Source: Buddleja alternifolia (Eukaryota > Streptophyta > Magnoliopsida > Lamiales > Scrophulariaceae). Taken from it: 64,000 nucleotides of DNA. The stretch spans positions 67,001-131,000 of the forward strand of contig CM033403.1 of the NCBI GenBank assembly GCA_019426215.1, written 5' to 3'. Positions 53,890 through 64,000 of this stretch are shown piece by piece. The position numbers were made by a program, and so were the translations under genes. The notes under the pieces were generated by a model. That model was not told the origin of the DNA and ran no database searches. It saw nothing but the letters and a program-made list of their open reading frames with translations. Position 1 is the first letter of the stretch; every line of letters starts with the position of its first letter.

Positions 53890-54891
53890 TCCTCGAAATT
53901 TGACATACCGAAATAATTCTGGATACTTGTTCCGCATTTCTTCTTCCTGTTCCTATGTAGCTTCTTCTACAACATGATTTTTCCACCAAACCTTTACTAG
54001 ATTAATACTTTTGTTTCTCAATTGTTTCACCTTCTGATCAAGGATTTGCATTGGTTTCTCTTCATAGGCTAAATTTGGAGATAGCTCCAACGGCTCGAAA
54101 CTTAGCACATGAGAAGGATTTAAAATGTATTTCCTCAGCATAGACACATGGAACACATTATGAACACCGGTTAATGAAGGAGGTAAGGCCACTCTATAAG
54201 CTCTATCTCCAACTCTTTCAAGAATTTCAAACGGACCAACATACCTCGGGCTCAGTTTTTCTTTCTTCCAAAATCTCATCATTCCTTTCATTGGGGCCAC
54301 TTTCAGGAACACATGATCTCCAATAGAAAATTTTAAATCCCTTCTCCGTATGTCTGCGTAACTTTTCTGCCTACTCTGTGCCATTTTCATTCTTTCACGT
54401 ATCTTTTCCACAACCATTGTTGTTTGTTGTACTAATTCTGGACCAAGTAGTCTTCTTACTCCAACTTCATCCCAATGAACTGGAGATCTACATTTTCTTC
54501 CATATAATGCTTCATACGGTGCCATTCCAATGGTAAATTGATAACTGTTGTTATAGGTAAATTCTACCAATGGTAATTTCACATCCCAGCTTCCTTGGAA
54601 ATCTAGTGTGCACGCTCTTAGCATATCCTCAAGTATTTGTATAACCCTTTCAGATTGCCCATCGCTCTGTGGATGAAATGTTGTACTGAATGCAAGCTTT
54701 GTTCCCATGGCATTGTGCAAACTCTTCCAGAATGTAGAAGTGAATTTAGGATCCCTATCGGATACTATGGAAACTGGCACTCCATGCAATCTGACTGTTT
54801 CTTTAATATACTGCTGAGCATATTGATCCATATTATATGTCGACTTTACTGCAAGAAAATGAGCTGATTTTGTTAATCTATCGACAATCAC
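53890..54891 (-). pseudogene. Gypsy integrase core and chromodomain region
   Basis: From 54891: VSIVSDRDPKFTSTFWKSLH and QSDGQSERVIQILEDMLRAC (second and third residues of DDE), then KLSPRYVGPFEILERVGDRA and VHNVFHVSMLRKYILNPSHV. The tail ILDQKVKQLRNKSINLVKVW is the chromodomain-like C-terminus of Tekay/Del integrases, thought to guide insertion to heterochromatin. A TAG replaces the expected Trp at 53953; conserved residues continue behind it. A frameshift at 54892 separates it from the upstream part. Confidence 0.88.
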
Positions 54892-55857
54892 TCATATGGA
54901 GTTGTATCCCTTCTGAGTATTAGGCAATCCAAGCACAAAATCCATAGTAATATGTTCCCACTTCCACTCTAGGATCGGTAGAGGCTTTAATAAACCCTCT
55001 GGTCTTTGATGTTCAACCTTAAAATGTTGACAAGTTAAACACTCTGCTACAAATGTTGCTATATCTTTCTTCATACCAGTCCACCAATAATGTTGTTGTA
55101 AGTCCTTATACATCTTTGTGCTACCAGGGTGTACTGAATAAGGACTAGTATGAGCTTCTTTCAGAATATCTTCCTTGATGGCTTGATCAGATGGCGCACA
55201 TAACCTCCCACTATATTGTATAACTCCCTCATCAGATATTGAGGATTCTGTCCTTTTTCCTTCATCCATCTTTTTCTTTATCTCAGATAAATACACATCA
55301 CCTTTCTGAGCTTCAATGATTTTATCACGAAGTGCAGACTTGAACATCAGAGTTGACAAAAAGCATACCTTCCCTTCAAGCACAATTTCAAGTTCCAATT
55401 TCTGCAAATCTTGTAATAATGGCTTCTGTGTGATAAGGAAAGAAGACATGGACTTTCTACTCAGCGCATCAGCTACCACATTTGCTTTACCTGGATGATA
55501 GTTAATCAGACAGTCGTAATCTTTGAAAAGTTCCAACCATCTACTTTGTCTCATATTCAGCTCTTTTTGGGTAGAGAAGTACTTCAAACGTTTATGATCA
55601 GTGTGAATCTCACACTTTTCACCATAAAAGTAATGCCTCCAAATTTTTAGGGCAAAGACAACAGCAGCAAGTTCCAGATCATGAGTTGGATAATTCTTTT
55701 CATACTCTTTCAATTGCCTTGAAGCATAGGCAATTACCTTCCCATTTTGCATCAACACAGCGCCCAAACCATTTTTAGAAGCATCACTATACACAATGAA
55801 TCCACTCGTTCCAGTTGGAATAGAAAAAATAGGAGCGGTAGTCAATCGGTGTTTCAA
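54892..55857 (-). pseudogene. Gypsy RNase H and integrase N-terminus
   Basis: RNase [67 protein letters not shown]. The integrase zinc-binding HHCC follows: H and H in [15 protein letters not shown] and C in [28 protein letters not shown] holds the first catalytic Asp. The frame ends at a frameshift near 54895. Confidence 0.88.
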
Positions 55858-56624
55858 CTCTTTTCACAAGCATCCGTCCAAATAAATTTCATGTTCTTTC
55901 TTGTCAACATTGTCAATGGAACGGCCAATTTTGAAAATCCCTGAACAAATCTTCTGTAATATCCTGCCAATCCTAAGAAACTCCTAGCTTATGATACATT
56001 TGTTGGTGTTGGCCAATTATGCACAGCTTCTATTTTACTCGAGTCAACTGAGATTCCATTCTTGGATACTACATGTCCCAAGAATACCACTTGTTCCAGC
56101 CAGAATTCACACTTCTTGAATTTAGCATATAGTTGTTTCTCTTTGAGAACTTACAACACAAGTTTCAAATGTTCCTTGTGTTCTCGTTCATCGCGTGAGT
56201 AGATCAAGATGTCATCAATAAATACAATCACAAATTTATCAAGAAACTGCTTGAATACCCGATTCCTTAAGTCCATGAAAGCTGCAGGAGCATTCGTTAA
56301 ACCAAAGGGCATTACTAGAAACTCATAATGGTCATACCTTGTTCTGAACGCAGTTTTCCGTATGTCTTCCTCCTTGATTTTTAGTTGATGATAATCAGAA
56401 CGCAAATCAATCTTAGAAAACACCGAAGCACCTTGCAATTGATCAAACAAGTCATCTATTCTGGGAAGGGAATACTTATTCTTGATTGTTACTTTATTTA
56501 GTTCTCTGTAATCAATGCATAACCGCAAGGTTCCATCTTTCTTTTTAACAAACAACACAGGAGCTCCCCAAGGAGAATAACTAGGGCGAATGAAACCATT
56601 ATCAAGCAAATCTTGTAGTTGCAC
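55858..56624 (-). pseudogene. Gypsy reverse transcriptase
   Basis: The open part (56624-56151) has [60 protein letters not shown] and [20 protein letters not shown] with the catalytic Asp pair. Between 56150 and 55858 the thumb/connection region (GYYRRFVQGFSKLA) is interrupted by a stop near 56150, another near 55990 and a small deletion near 55860. Confidence 0.88.
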
Positions 56625-56639
56625 TTTTAATTCTTTTAA

Positions 56640-57311
56640 CTATGTTGGTGCCATTCTATATGGTGATTTAGAAATAGGGGCAGTTCCAGGCACAACATCA
56701 ATCAAAAATTCAACTTCTTGATCTGGTGGTAGTCCTGGTAAATCATCTGAAAATACTTCTAGAAATTCTCTAACCACTTCCACATTTTTAAGCTTTAAAT
56801 GTGTCTCAATTGAAGTGTCCACCACACTTGCCAAATATCCAACACAACCTTTCTTCAACATCTTTTGGGCCTTCAATGTCAATATAATTGGTAAGGAAAA
56901 TGAACCTGAAGTGCCGCTAAACAAAAAATGTTCTTTTCCAGGTGGCTGAAAGATCGCGACTTTCTTATTACAATCAATAGTGGCATGATATTTGATAAGC
57001 CAATCCATACCCAAAATAACCTCAAAATTTGAAATTGGTAGAACAACAAGTTGAGCATATAGTGTCCGGCTACCAATCTGAATAGAACAAGCCCTCAATA
57101 CATGACTGGAGTCTATTTCTTCCCCTGATGCAATTGTCACGCTATATCTTATTTTTAACAAATCTGGTGTAATACCCAATTTTCTCACAAATGCATTTGA
57201 TATGAATGAATGTGTAGAACCTGAATCTATCAATGCAAATGCAGGCATACCCGAAATCAAAATAGTACCTGAAACGACTGAGGGATCTGCCTCAGCTTGC
57301 TCATTTGTCAT
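56640..57311 (-). pseudogene. Gypsy aspartic protease
   Basis: FALIDSGSTHSFISNAFVRK contains the catalytic DSG; ILGMDWLIKYHATIDCNKKV is the C-terminal part. SDDLPGLPPDQEVEFLIDVV leads into RT. The 223-codon frame is open, with stops separating it from gag and RT. Confidence 0.88.
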
Positions 57312-57326
57312 TGAATAAAATCTCCC

Positions 57327-58297
57327 CTACACTCTGTTCAGGAGGGTTGGGCAATCCTTTGCAAAATGTCCCGGCTTCTTACATTTGAAACAACTGTTGG
57401 AACCTATTTGGCATTCACCAAAATGATTCCTCCCATATTTAGTACATTTAGGTTTTTCAATCACATTGGAGGTCTGTCCAACTCTAGGACGCTTGTCATT
57501 TCCTTGACATGGTTTCTGCTCTGGTTTCTTCCATTGTGTTGGGTTTCTTGGAGTGAATATTTGTCTCTTTTGTTGATAGGATTTCTGAATATATTTCTCA
57601 TCCAGGTCAGCCATCAAAGCTTTATCCATAATTTTTCTAAACTGAGTTGCCGAAGACTTCCTTACATCCCGTCTAATCTCGGGTTTCAATCCTCTCAAAA
57701 AGTGATCGATCTTTTCAGTATTATCTCTTACAATGTACGGTACATATCTGCAACCCTCTTCAAATCTTCTAACATAGTCACATACAGTCATGTCTCCCTG
57801 CTTCAACTCCAAAAACTCCTTTACCTTAAGGGATCTAGCATCTCGGGTGAAGTACTTGTCATAAAAGATCACCTTGAACCTATCCCATGTCAATGTCTCC
57901 ATATCCACGGCAAGTTTGGCTCCTTCCCACCAGATTCTTGCTTCTTTCTTCAGTAAGAAGATTGCACAAAGTATCTTATCAGCATCATCGATACGCATGT
58001 AGTCAAAGATGATATCTAACGATTTAACCCACTCCTCTGCAACTATGGGATCCGAACTGCCGTAGAAATCAGAAGGTTCCATCTTTCTGAACTTCTCATA
58101 CACAGCTTGTGGATTGTCAGGTCGAACAGGAGGTGCATGAGCTTGCTGATTCTGTTCTTGAGTTCTCTATTGCATGTTCAGTAACTGTTGAATTTGCCCC
58201 CCATGCATTCTAGTTTGTTCTTGTATCAGATTAGTTAGATCACCCACAACATTGTTGCCACCCTCTTGGGCACCCATTGCCTTTCTTTTGGCGGCAT
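57327..58297 (-). pseudogene. Gypsy gag with CCHC zinc knuckle
   Basis: The start ATGCCGCCAAAAG is at 58297, followed by an apparent one-base deletion (the copy at 22548 reads on) and a TAG near 58170. The main frame, 58103-57327, has [40 protein letters not shown], a degraded first knuckle ([12 protein letters not shown]) and an intact [14 protein letters not shown] near the end. Gag packages the element's RNA. Confidence 0.88.
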
Positions 58298-58471
58298 GAT
58301 TTCCTATATTTTGCCCAACTTATCCGATTCACTAGCCAATAATGAATGCACCACAATGACAATAATATGCATTGATCAAACATAAAAGAATAAACTAAAG
58401 AGTTGACCAAGTTTCCCAGCCAGAATATGTTCATAAGCCTTCTTCTGTCTTCAGGAAAGACTAAACCCCTA

Positions 58472-58482
58472 CTCTGATACCA
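58472..58482 (-). other. Primer-binding site, tRNA-iMet type
   Basis: CTCTGATACCA on the plus strand (TGGTATCAGAG on the element strand) is complementary to the 3' end of initiator tRNA-Met and lies 5 bases from the LTR at 58488. Confidence 0.88.
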
Positions 58483-59030
58483 CAAACTGTCGCGCACCCT
58501 GACCTGTACATGTAACTCAGATAAGCCACACGGTCAGGCCGAGGGGCGATGACCCATTTTCTTCCTTGAAATGTTATGGTTTTCCAAAAATAATAGAATA
58601 TATCCCTTTTAAAATAAAAGAAAATCATTTTTTTTATATATATATATCAAACCCAGTACCTTCATTCCTGTACTAACATACTTATGTTTACAAAACCATA
58701 ACAGAGTGGTTATACAATTTAACAACAGAGTACAAAAGTGCGCGAAGCATGGCTTATGAACATAGCTCTGTCTGACCGCTCTGGAGACTTGGGCAACCTT
58801 CACATATAAACATAATCATCACCTGCATCATAAGAACCTAATGAGCTAATGGCTCAGTAAGAAGAAGCTCATGTTTTTAAAAACAACATTACACGTATCA
58901 CATACGACAGTCAATAATGGATGGTTCAGTTAAAACTTTTCTTTTTCCTTTTGGGTACCCTCGAAGTGTGGTATTCGATTGACAGTGATAGGCGTCCGTT
59001 TTCGGAACCTGTTCATAACAACTGGCCTCG

Positions 59031-59303
59031 TACATCGTGGCTTTATCTATCTTGGTTTTTACACCTCAAGGTATTCACCACCTGTACATTGTGGTTTTAT
59101 CTATCTTGGCTTTAACACCTCAAGGTATTCACCACTAGGCCATCGTGGCTTTATCTATCTTGGCTTTTACACCTTAAGGTATTCACCACCTGTACATCGT
59201 GGTTTTATCTATCTTGGCTTTTACACCTCAAGGTATTCACCATCAGACAGTCATGGCTTTATCTATCTTGGCTTTTACACCTCAAGGTATTCACCATCAG
59301 TCT
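59031..59303. repeat. 54-bp minisatellite in gypsy LTR
   Basis: Five units with starts at 59031, 59085, 59139, 59193 and 59247, each containing GTGGCTTTATCTATCTTGGC and ACACCTCAAGGTATTCACCA. The other LTR has two units (52577-52684) and the truncated copy two (23270-23377). Open frames over it are repeat artefacts, since 54 is a multiple of three. Confidence 0.9.
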
Positions 59304-60170
59304 TTTGGGTCCGTCGGTCCCACCCGCGTCCCGTGCCTACCCGACCATCAATTAAATACCATACCTCCCTTTTTCAAATCATTTTCTTTACATGTGCATC
59401 AACATCATGCATCATGATCATATATACACAATAAACATGAAATAACATTCATTCCCAAGTAATCATCTTAAAACATCATAAACATATATACGTCAACACT
59501 TTACACAATAGGCAAGTAATAACATTCATTTCCAAACAATTATCTTAAAACATCATAAACATGCATAATATGGTCCTTATGAAGCAGTGAAAGAACTTCA
59601 ACTTACCTTAACTCCTTTGCAATGAAATTGAAAAGATGACGCTACCGAAGCTAGCTAATGGTACTTCTTCCTAATTTTTTATGTGCAATAATCTATAAAA
59701 AGGGCATATAACATACCTAAATACAATCTTCTATAATTATTCCAAATTCACCGATTAAATTGAAGAAACAACCGGTAAAAGACTTACTTGTAACGGCCAC
59801 GTCGATATACCTAGCTCCTTTTATCTATTACTCTTCATTTCCTATTTTTCCTTGAATTTTTCTCTCTCTTTTCTCTCTTTTCTTTCTTTTCTTTCTACCT
59901 TTTTATTTCCCTTTTCGGTCCAGAAACCTTTAAAAGGTTTATGGCGGTGCAAGCTTCATTGTGAAGGTTTAAAGGAAATAATATTATTATATTCAATGAA
60001 TTATTTGCAGCTGCTAGCTTAATACGTGTTATACGTTTATGCCTTATATTTTCTATGTGTCACATGTTTACATTCCTCGCGACATATAAATGACACGTAA
60101 GAGCCTGTAGGGCATGAGATATATTGACCCAGTGACTAATGGGAAGCTTTCGTGTACTAAATTCAATCAA

Positions 60171-60258
60171 AGCTCTAAAGTTAAGCGTGCTCAGACGGGA
60201 GCAATTCCTGAGATGGATGACCCCCTGGGAAGCACGTCAATTGTCATTCATTTTTTTT
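60171..60258 (+). promoter_or_regulatory. 5S-rRNA-derived segment with pol III signals (5' LTR)
   Basis: Same segment as 53554-53642: box A AGTTAAGCGTGCT, box C with one change (GATGGATGACC), CCTGGGAAG, and a run of eight T at 60251-60258. The preceding CCCAGTGACTAATGGGAAGC is also shared. On the plus strand, antisense to gag-pol. Confidence 0.85.
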
Positions 60259-60334
60259 CTCTATTAACTAGCGATAAATGCTAACTACATGACATGCTTA
60301 TTGTTGGCTGCGTGAGAGATGATTGGGCATTACA

Positions 60335-60368
<34 letters not shown>

Positions 60369-60701
60369 TACTTAGTGAAAAAATAACTAGGTCAAGAGAA
60401 TCAACTTAGAAACTTTCTCTCCAAGTCAAACTCTCTTCCCTTCCTCTCTCACACTAGCCGTCATCAAGGTGAAGCAGGAGGTGATTTTCCTTTTTGACTC
60501 CGCTGTGGCAATTTAGAGACAGCGACGGATTTGCTGTTCAAGAAAAGGATTGCAAAGCTGGTTCCGATTTCAACATACGCGAGAACGGTAATTAATTTCG
60601 TAAAATCCAATTTAAATACGAGAATTAATAGAGATGAGCCACTGGGATTAATCTTACTATTCTTCCGCTGCGTTTTTGTTTTTATGCAATTTTTTCCAAC
60701 A

Positions 60702-61106
60702 GTTTCCATTAAGGAAAGGCATTTTCACATCCATCTGCCAAATCTCATAATCAAGATAGGCAGATATGGCCAATAGAATCCTAATTGACTTGGTCATAGC
60801 GACTGGCGAAAAAGTCTCCTCATTGTCAATTCCTTGCCTTTGAGTATAACCCTTTGCCACTAAGCGAGCCTTAAAGGTGGTAACCTCTCCATCTACTCCT
60901 AACTTGCGTTTATATACCCACTTCCAACCAATGGCCTTAACGCCTGGTGGTGGATCTACCAAGGTCCAAACCTTATTGGAGTACATGAATTCAATTTCAG
61001 ATTCCATGGCTTCAGACCATTTTCCCGAATCCTTGTCAGACATTGCCTCATCATAAGACGTTGGATCTTTATCCAATACAAGGTTCTCTTTCTTGCTTTT
61101 CAGCAA
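60702..61106 (-). pseudogene. Copia RT, N-terminal part
   Basis: DPTSYDEAMSDKDSGKWSEA, then GWKWVYKRKLGVDGEVTTFK, YTQRQGIDNEETFSPVAMTK and YEIWQMDVKMPFLNGN. It ends there at an LTR boundary, before the catalytic DD box. The residues beyond (CWKKLHKNKNAAEE) are LTR translation. Confidence 0.85.
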
Positions 61107-61127
61107 AATGCCATGGTACCTCTCAAG

Positions 61128-61415
61128 TTATCTCGGGATCCTTTTGGGTCTCCTTGGAGGTGGAATTTGTGTACTTACAGTTTGTGGTTCATCTTGCTCT
61201 TCATTCACTACCAGTGGTGTTTGTGACTTTTGAGTTTCCTCAAGTTCTATCACTCTATCTATGCTCCCACTGAAGAGTTGTTTCTCTATGAACACAGCGT
61301 TCCTTGAAACAATTACCTTTTGTTCCAAGGTGTGATAGAAGTAGTACCCATAGGAATCCTTAGGGTAACCCACAAACCTACACAAGATAGATCTTGAATC
61401 TAACTTATCACCCAC
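61128..61415 (-). pseudogene. Copia integrase C-terminus and linker
   Basis: SILCRFVGYPKDSYGYYFYH and QKVIVSRNAVFIEKQLF are the post-core copia integrase motifs. The frame ends at a stop and RT begins in the next frame. It overlaps the core ORF by a few bases in another frame. Confidence 0.8.
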
Positions 61416-62301
61416 TAGCTGCTTGACATGAGCAACACATCCCCCATACCCTTAGGTATTTGTATGAGGGTGGTTTGTTGTGCCACATCTTATACGGTAC
61501 TTCAGGAACACTTCTTGATGGTAATCTATTCAATAGATAAACCGCCGTCTCCAGGGCATAGCCCCAGAAGAACATAGATAAATCTGTGGACAACATCATT
61601 GACTGAATCATGTCCATCAATGTGCAGTTTCTCCGCTCAGACACACCATTTAATTGTGGCGTTTCACACAGCGTCCATTGTGAGAGAATCCCATTATCGT
61701 TCAAATAATTCAAGAACTCACCGGATAAGTATTCTCCTCCTCGATCATATCGAAGGGTTTTAATACTTTTACCAGTTTGTTTCTCTACTTCATTTCTGAA
61801 TTCTTTGAACTTATCAAAGGCCTCAGACTTGTATTTAATAAGATACAAATAACCATACCTAGAATAATCGTCGGTAAAGGTTATCAAGTAAGAAAAGTTC
61901 CCTAATGCATTAACACTGAGTGGTCCATACACATCTGTGTGAACTAGTTCAAGCAAATCCTTGGCACGTTCCATTTGGCCTCCAAATGGTGACTTTGTCA
62001 TTTTACCTTTCAGACAAAATTCATAAGTCGGTAGTTCCTCTTTTTCATCAAGCTTGAGGAAACTTGATAACTTGCGAATCCTATCCTTAGATGCATGACC
62101 AAGTCTAGCATGCCATATTTGTGCATTAGGTGGATCATCAGATTTACACTTTCCCGTGTTTATTGGTTGAATAACAAGAGAATTAATACATGGGTAAACG
62201 TAAAGGTTGTTATACATGCATGCTCTCATGATTAATTTAGAACCATAAAACATTGAACAAAAACCATGATTTATATTTAAAAAAAAACCTTCTTTATCCA
62301 A
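61408..62301 (-). pseudogene. Copia integrase
   Basis: The zinc-binding region is readable: IWHARLGHASKDRIRKLSSF (His pair) and the first of two Cys in YEFCLKGKMTKSPF, where the partner Cys is Leu. DDE residues: LVHTDVYGPLSV, LRYDRGGEYLSGEFLNYLN and QLNGVSERRNCTLMDM. The common RSDRGGEY is RYDRGGEY here. The zinc site is therefore damaged but the frame is open for 297 codons. Confidence 0.85.
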
Positions 62302-62410
62302 AACGAAAACATAAATTAGGTTCTTAATGAATCAATCCAGGAACATAATAAACATCCTTTAAAGTAAACCGACTACTATCCTCAAGAACTAAAACGACGT
62401 TTCCAACTAC

Positions 62411-63007
62411 CTACGCAGGTACAGATGCTCCATTAGCCATTCTCAGGACCATGTCCCCATGATTTAGCTCTCTGTTTCTAGACAGCACCTGCAAATTATT
62501 GCAAAGGTGAGTATCATAGCCTGTGTCAAACACCCAAGAAGTATGGTTAATTGACAAATTAACCTCAACAATAAACACACCTTCGTTGTGGCTTTTGAAG
62601 GTAGCAGAACAATCCTCGCTCAAGTGTTCCATCCCATGGCAATGAGGGCAATCACCCTTTGGCGTTTTCTTTCCAAATGTCTCCTCAATATCTTTGATGA
62701 TGTCCATGGCAAGTTTGACATCTCCATATATCTCAATCAGATCATCCGAGATCATTGATAATATGAAATGTCGAACATAAGCCTCGTCATCAATCTGCTT
62801 CATCAAGTACTCCAAAGTACGAGCACGAGTTGTAGGTTCGGATCTAGGTGGGATTTCCCTTTTGATTATGTAATCAAGTTTCCCACCCTTGAGGTAGATA
62901 TCCAGAAATTTACGCCAGAGGGTATAATTCAAGCCATTAAACTTGTTTCTTTCCAAGACTTTTAAAATAGCATAAATGATATCCATGTAATATTGTGTAA
63001 GATGCAA
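62411..63007 (-). pseudogene. Copia gag joined to protease, internal deletion
   Basis: The N-terminus has NKFNGLNYTLWRKFLDIYLK, a copia gag start. Residues 110-140 jump to a zinc-knuckle-like CPHCHGMEHLSEDC and then a protease start (WVFDTGYDTHLCNNLQVL). Most of the capsid is missing, so gag and protease are fused by a deletion that keeps the frame. Confidence 0.75.
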
Positions 63008-64000
63008 TAAAATGAAAAATAATCATTAGCATTCAGTTCTAACACATATTCACATGCAATTAAAGATTTTTAAATATACATATGTTTTCCAACTAACTTT
63101 ATAAAATCCATCACCCCAATTTAACAGAAGATGGGAATTTAAAAAATTCCAGTGGCTTCGAGCGTCAAATGTCTCAACCTCATTCCATGACTCGTGAGAC
63201 AATGGGCGGTAATATTGAACAGGCACGACGACCCCATCCACATCCAGATGGTTCACGAGATGTTTGCCTCACATTTCTTGCATGTCCCGAGCACGATGCA
63301 ACCGTACACTAATCTATGTTTAAATCCGACCTACAAATTCTCACGCAATAACAGTACCCAAGGTAGTCCAACGACTCATGGACGACTCCTTGGTTAGACC
63401 GAGATCCGTGTGCACTTCTAGTATGACCGTCTGTCATAGTAGAAGGCCCAATTGTGAGATTACTAGACTTAACTGGCCACCATTCCACGACTCGTGAGAC
63501 AATGATGACAAGCCGGTCTATTCCCTCTCACATCTAATGATGGAAGGCACTGGACCTAATCAAGCAGCTTCCAGGCCCCCGATTTATCCATTTATGGACT
63601 TAATATGGATTAAAGGGTTTTTTTTTCAAAAACAAGGTCTCACACTTCTTCAATTACTTATCTTTCTTAGTTGATTATGCATACATGGACAACATACATA
63701 ACATAAGAAAATAAGCAATCATACATAAACCGGTAAATGTGATCTTAGTCAAGCCAATACCTAAACATCCCGAGCCATCAAGCTGTTGACCAATCTAATG
63801 TGAGGACTTGGACCCTATACTAAGGTCTTCAAAACTCTATGAGCTTGAATGTCTCCATCTTCATCTTCAAAATTACATTGAAATAAACCTTTCCCTCTCA
63901 TTTACAATAAAAGGAAAAACATGGCACCCAGGCCTTAAATTTTAATAATGACCAGTCTATGGCTCGACCTCGGTCACCACATAATCATATAAACATAGTA
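63008..64000. other. Unassigned region beyond copia gag
   Basis: No long frame or RNA gene is seen. A direct repeat CATTCCA(T/C)GACTCGTGAGACAATG occurs at about 63181 and 63481. It may be the leader and 5' LTR of the copia element at 60702-63007, but no LTR boundary or primer site could be placed. Confidence 0.35.

Larger units (their letters stand above)
51985..60334 (-). mobile_element. Chromodomain gypsy element (Tekay/Del-like), nearly full length
   Basis: LTRs 51985-53860 and 58488-60334 are flanked by the duplication GTATA (51980-51984, 60335-60339). The primer site on the minus strand is TGGTATCAGAG (tRNA-iMet). The order gag, protease, RT, RNase H, integrase and a C-terminal chromodomain-like region places it with Tekay/Del chromoviruses. 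Coding parts hold about six breaks, so the copy is inactive. LTRs differ by indels and a repeat-number change. Both carry a 5S-rRNA-like segment. Confidence 0.93.
58488..60334 (-). repeat. 5' LTR of the gypsy element
   Basis: TGTCGCGCACCCTGACC...GATTGGGCATTACA, 1847 bp. It has five 54-bp repeats and lacks about 140 bp relative to the other LTR, lost between two ATAAATGCTA copies. It holds the second 5S-like segment. Confidence 0.92.
50765..60701 (+). repeat. Copia 3' LTR, split by a gypsy insertion
   Basis: It begins TGTTAGAGTGTATGCCC and ends ATTTTTTCCAACA. The gypsy element 51985-60334 plus one duplication splits it into 50765-51984 and 60340-60701, about 1.58 kb in total. The end region has the CTTCCGCTGCGTTTTTG motif common to copia LTR ends. 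The insertion site is a TATATA stretch that looks like the LTR's own TATA box. It abuts a minus-strand copia RT at 60702. Confidence 0.8.
60702..63007 (-). mobile_element. Truncated Ty1/copia element, minus strand
   Basis: Gag/protease, integrase and the start of RT are present in copia order. RT stops at 60702, where the plus-strand copia LTR begins, so RT C-terminus, RNase H and 3' LTR are missing from the window. No LTR was identified upstream of gag. Confidence 0.8.

Noticed and set aside
57366..57956. 196-codon plus-strand ORF
   Set aside because: It is the antisense shadow of the gypsy gag frame with its zinc knuckle.
58979..59434. 151-codon ORF with five repeated blocks in the gypsy LTR
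   Set aside because: It follows the 54-bp minisatellite whose unit length is a multiple of three; unit number varies among copies.

Overview
The window reads as nuclear DNA of a flowering plant, probably a eudicot. It is almost entirely transposable elements nested in one another: Ty3/gypsy and Ty1/copia LTR retrotransposons plus CACTA (En/Spm) DNA transposons. No complete host gene, tRNA or rRNA gene was found. One short exon-like reading frame (15471-15680 continuing at 17461-17495) may be host-derived. The species cannot be named from the sequence.

Layout. (1) 1-3220: Athila-type gypsy DNA on the plus strand, an internal 3' end, one LTR, a tRNA-Asp-type primer site and a second internal part. 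(2) 3225-13706: a decayed SIRE/Maximus-like copia element on the minus strand with gag, protease, integrase, RT and RNase H, plus an extra 3' gene with its own TATA box. A 1.1-kb non-autonomous CACTA element (11113-12236, duplication GAG) lies inside it. (3) 13707-15470: LTR and 3' end of another Athila-type copy. (4) 15471-18415: the exon-like fragment split by a solo copia LTR (duplication CAAAT), and a second LTR fragment. (5) 18415-23432: a truncated chromodomain gypsy (Tekay/Del-like) on the minus strand.

(6) 23502-49093: a deep nest. The host of the nest is a roughly 6.0-kb non-autonomous Athila-type element with 1594-bp LTRs and duplication CCGGG. Three later insertions sit in it: a solo LTR (25101-26800, duplication ACTAC) right beside its 3' LTR; a 9.9-kb CACTA transposon (28445-38362, duplication TCC); and a 7.96-kb gag-protease-only Athila element (39306-47268, LTRs 2 x 1938 bp, duplication GTGAT). 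The last two both interrupt one 377-codon ORF that is otherwise open. The CACTA carries a transposase gene broken only by one probable homopolymer frameshift, and a 12-coding-exon gene ending in an Ulp1-type protease whose spliced frame is fully open.

(7) 50517-60701: remnant and LTR of a copia element on the plus strand. Inserted in its promoter region is a nearly full-length chromodomain gypsy (51985-60334, duplication GTATA) whose two LTRs both carry a 5S-rRNA-derived segment with pol III box A and box C matches and a T-run behind it. (8) 60702-63007: a truncated copia element on the minus strand; the last kilobase is unassigned.

The observations most worth following are the 5S-like module in the LTRs of a coding gypsy element, conserved hairpin motifs shared by three Athila-type elements, the mismatch between nesting order and LTR divergence, and the near-intact CACTA with hairpin arrays at its ends. 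All coordinates and divergence counts were read by eye.
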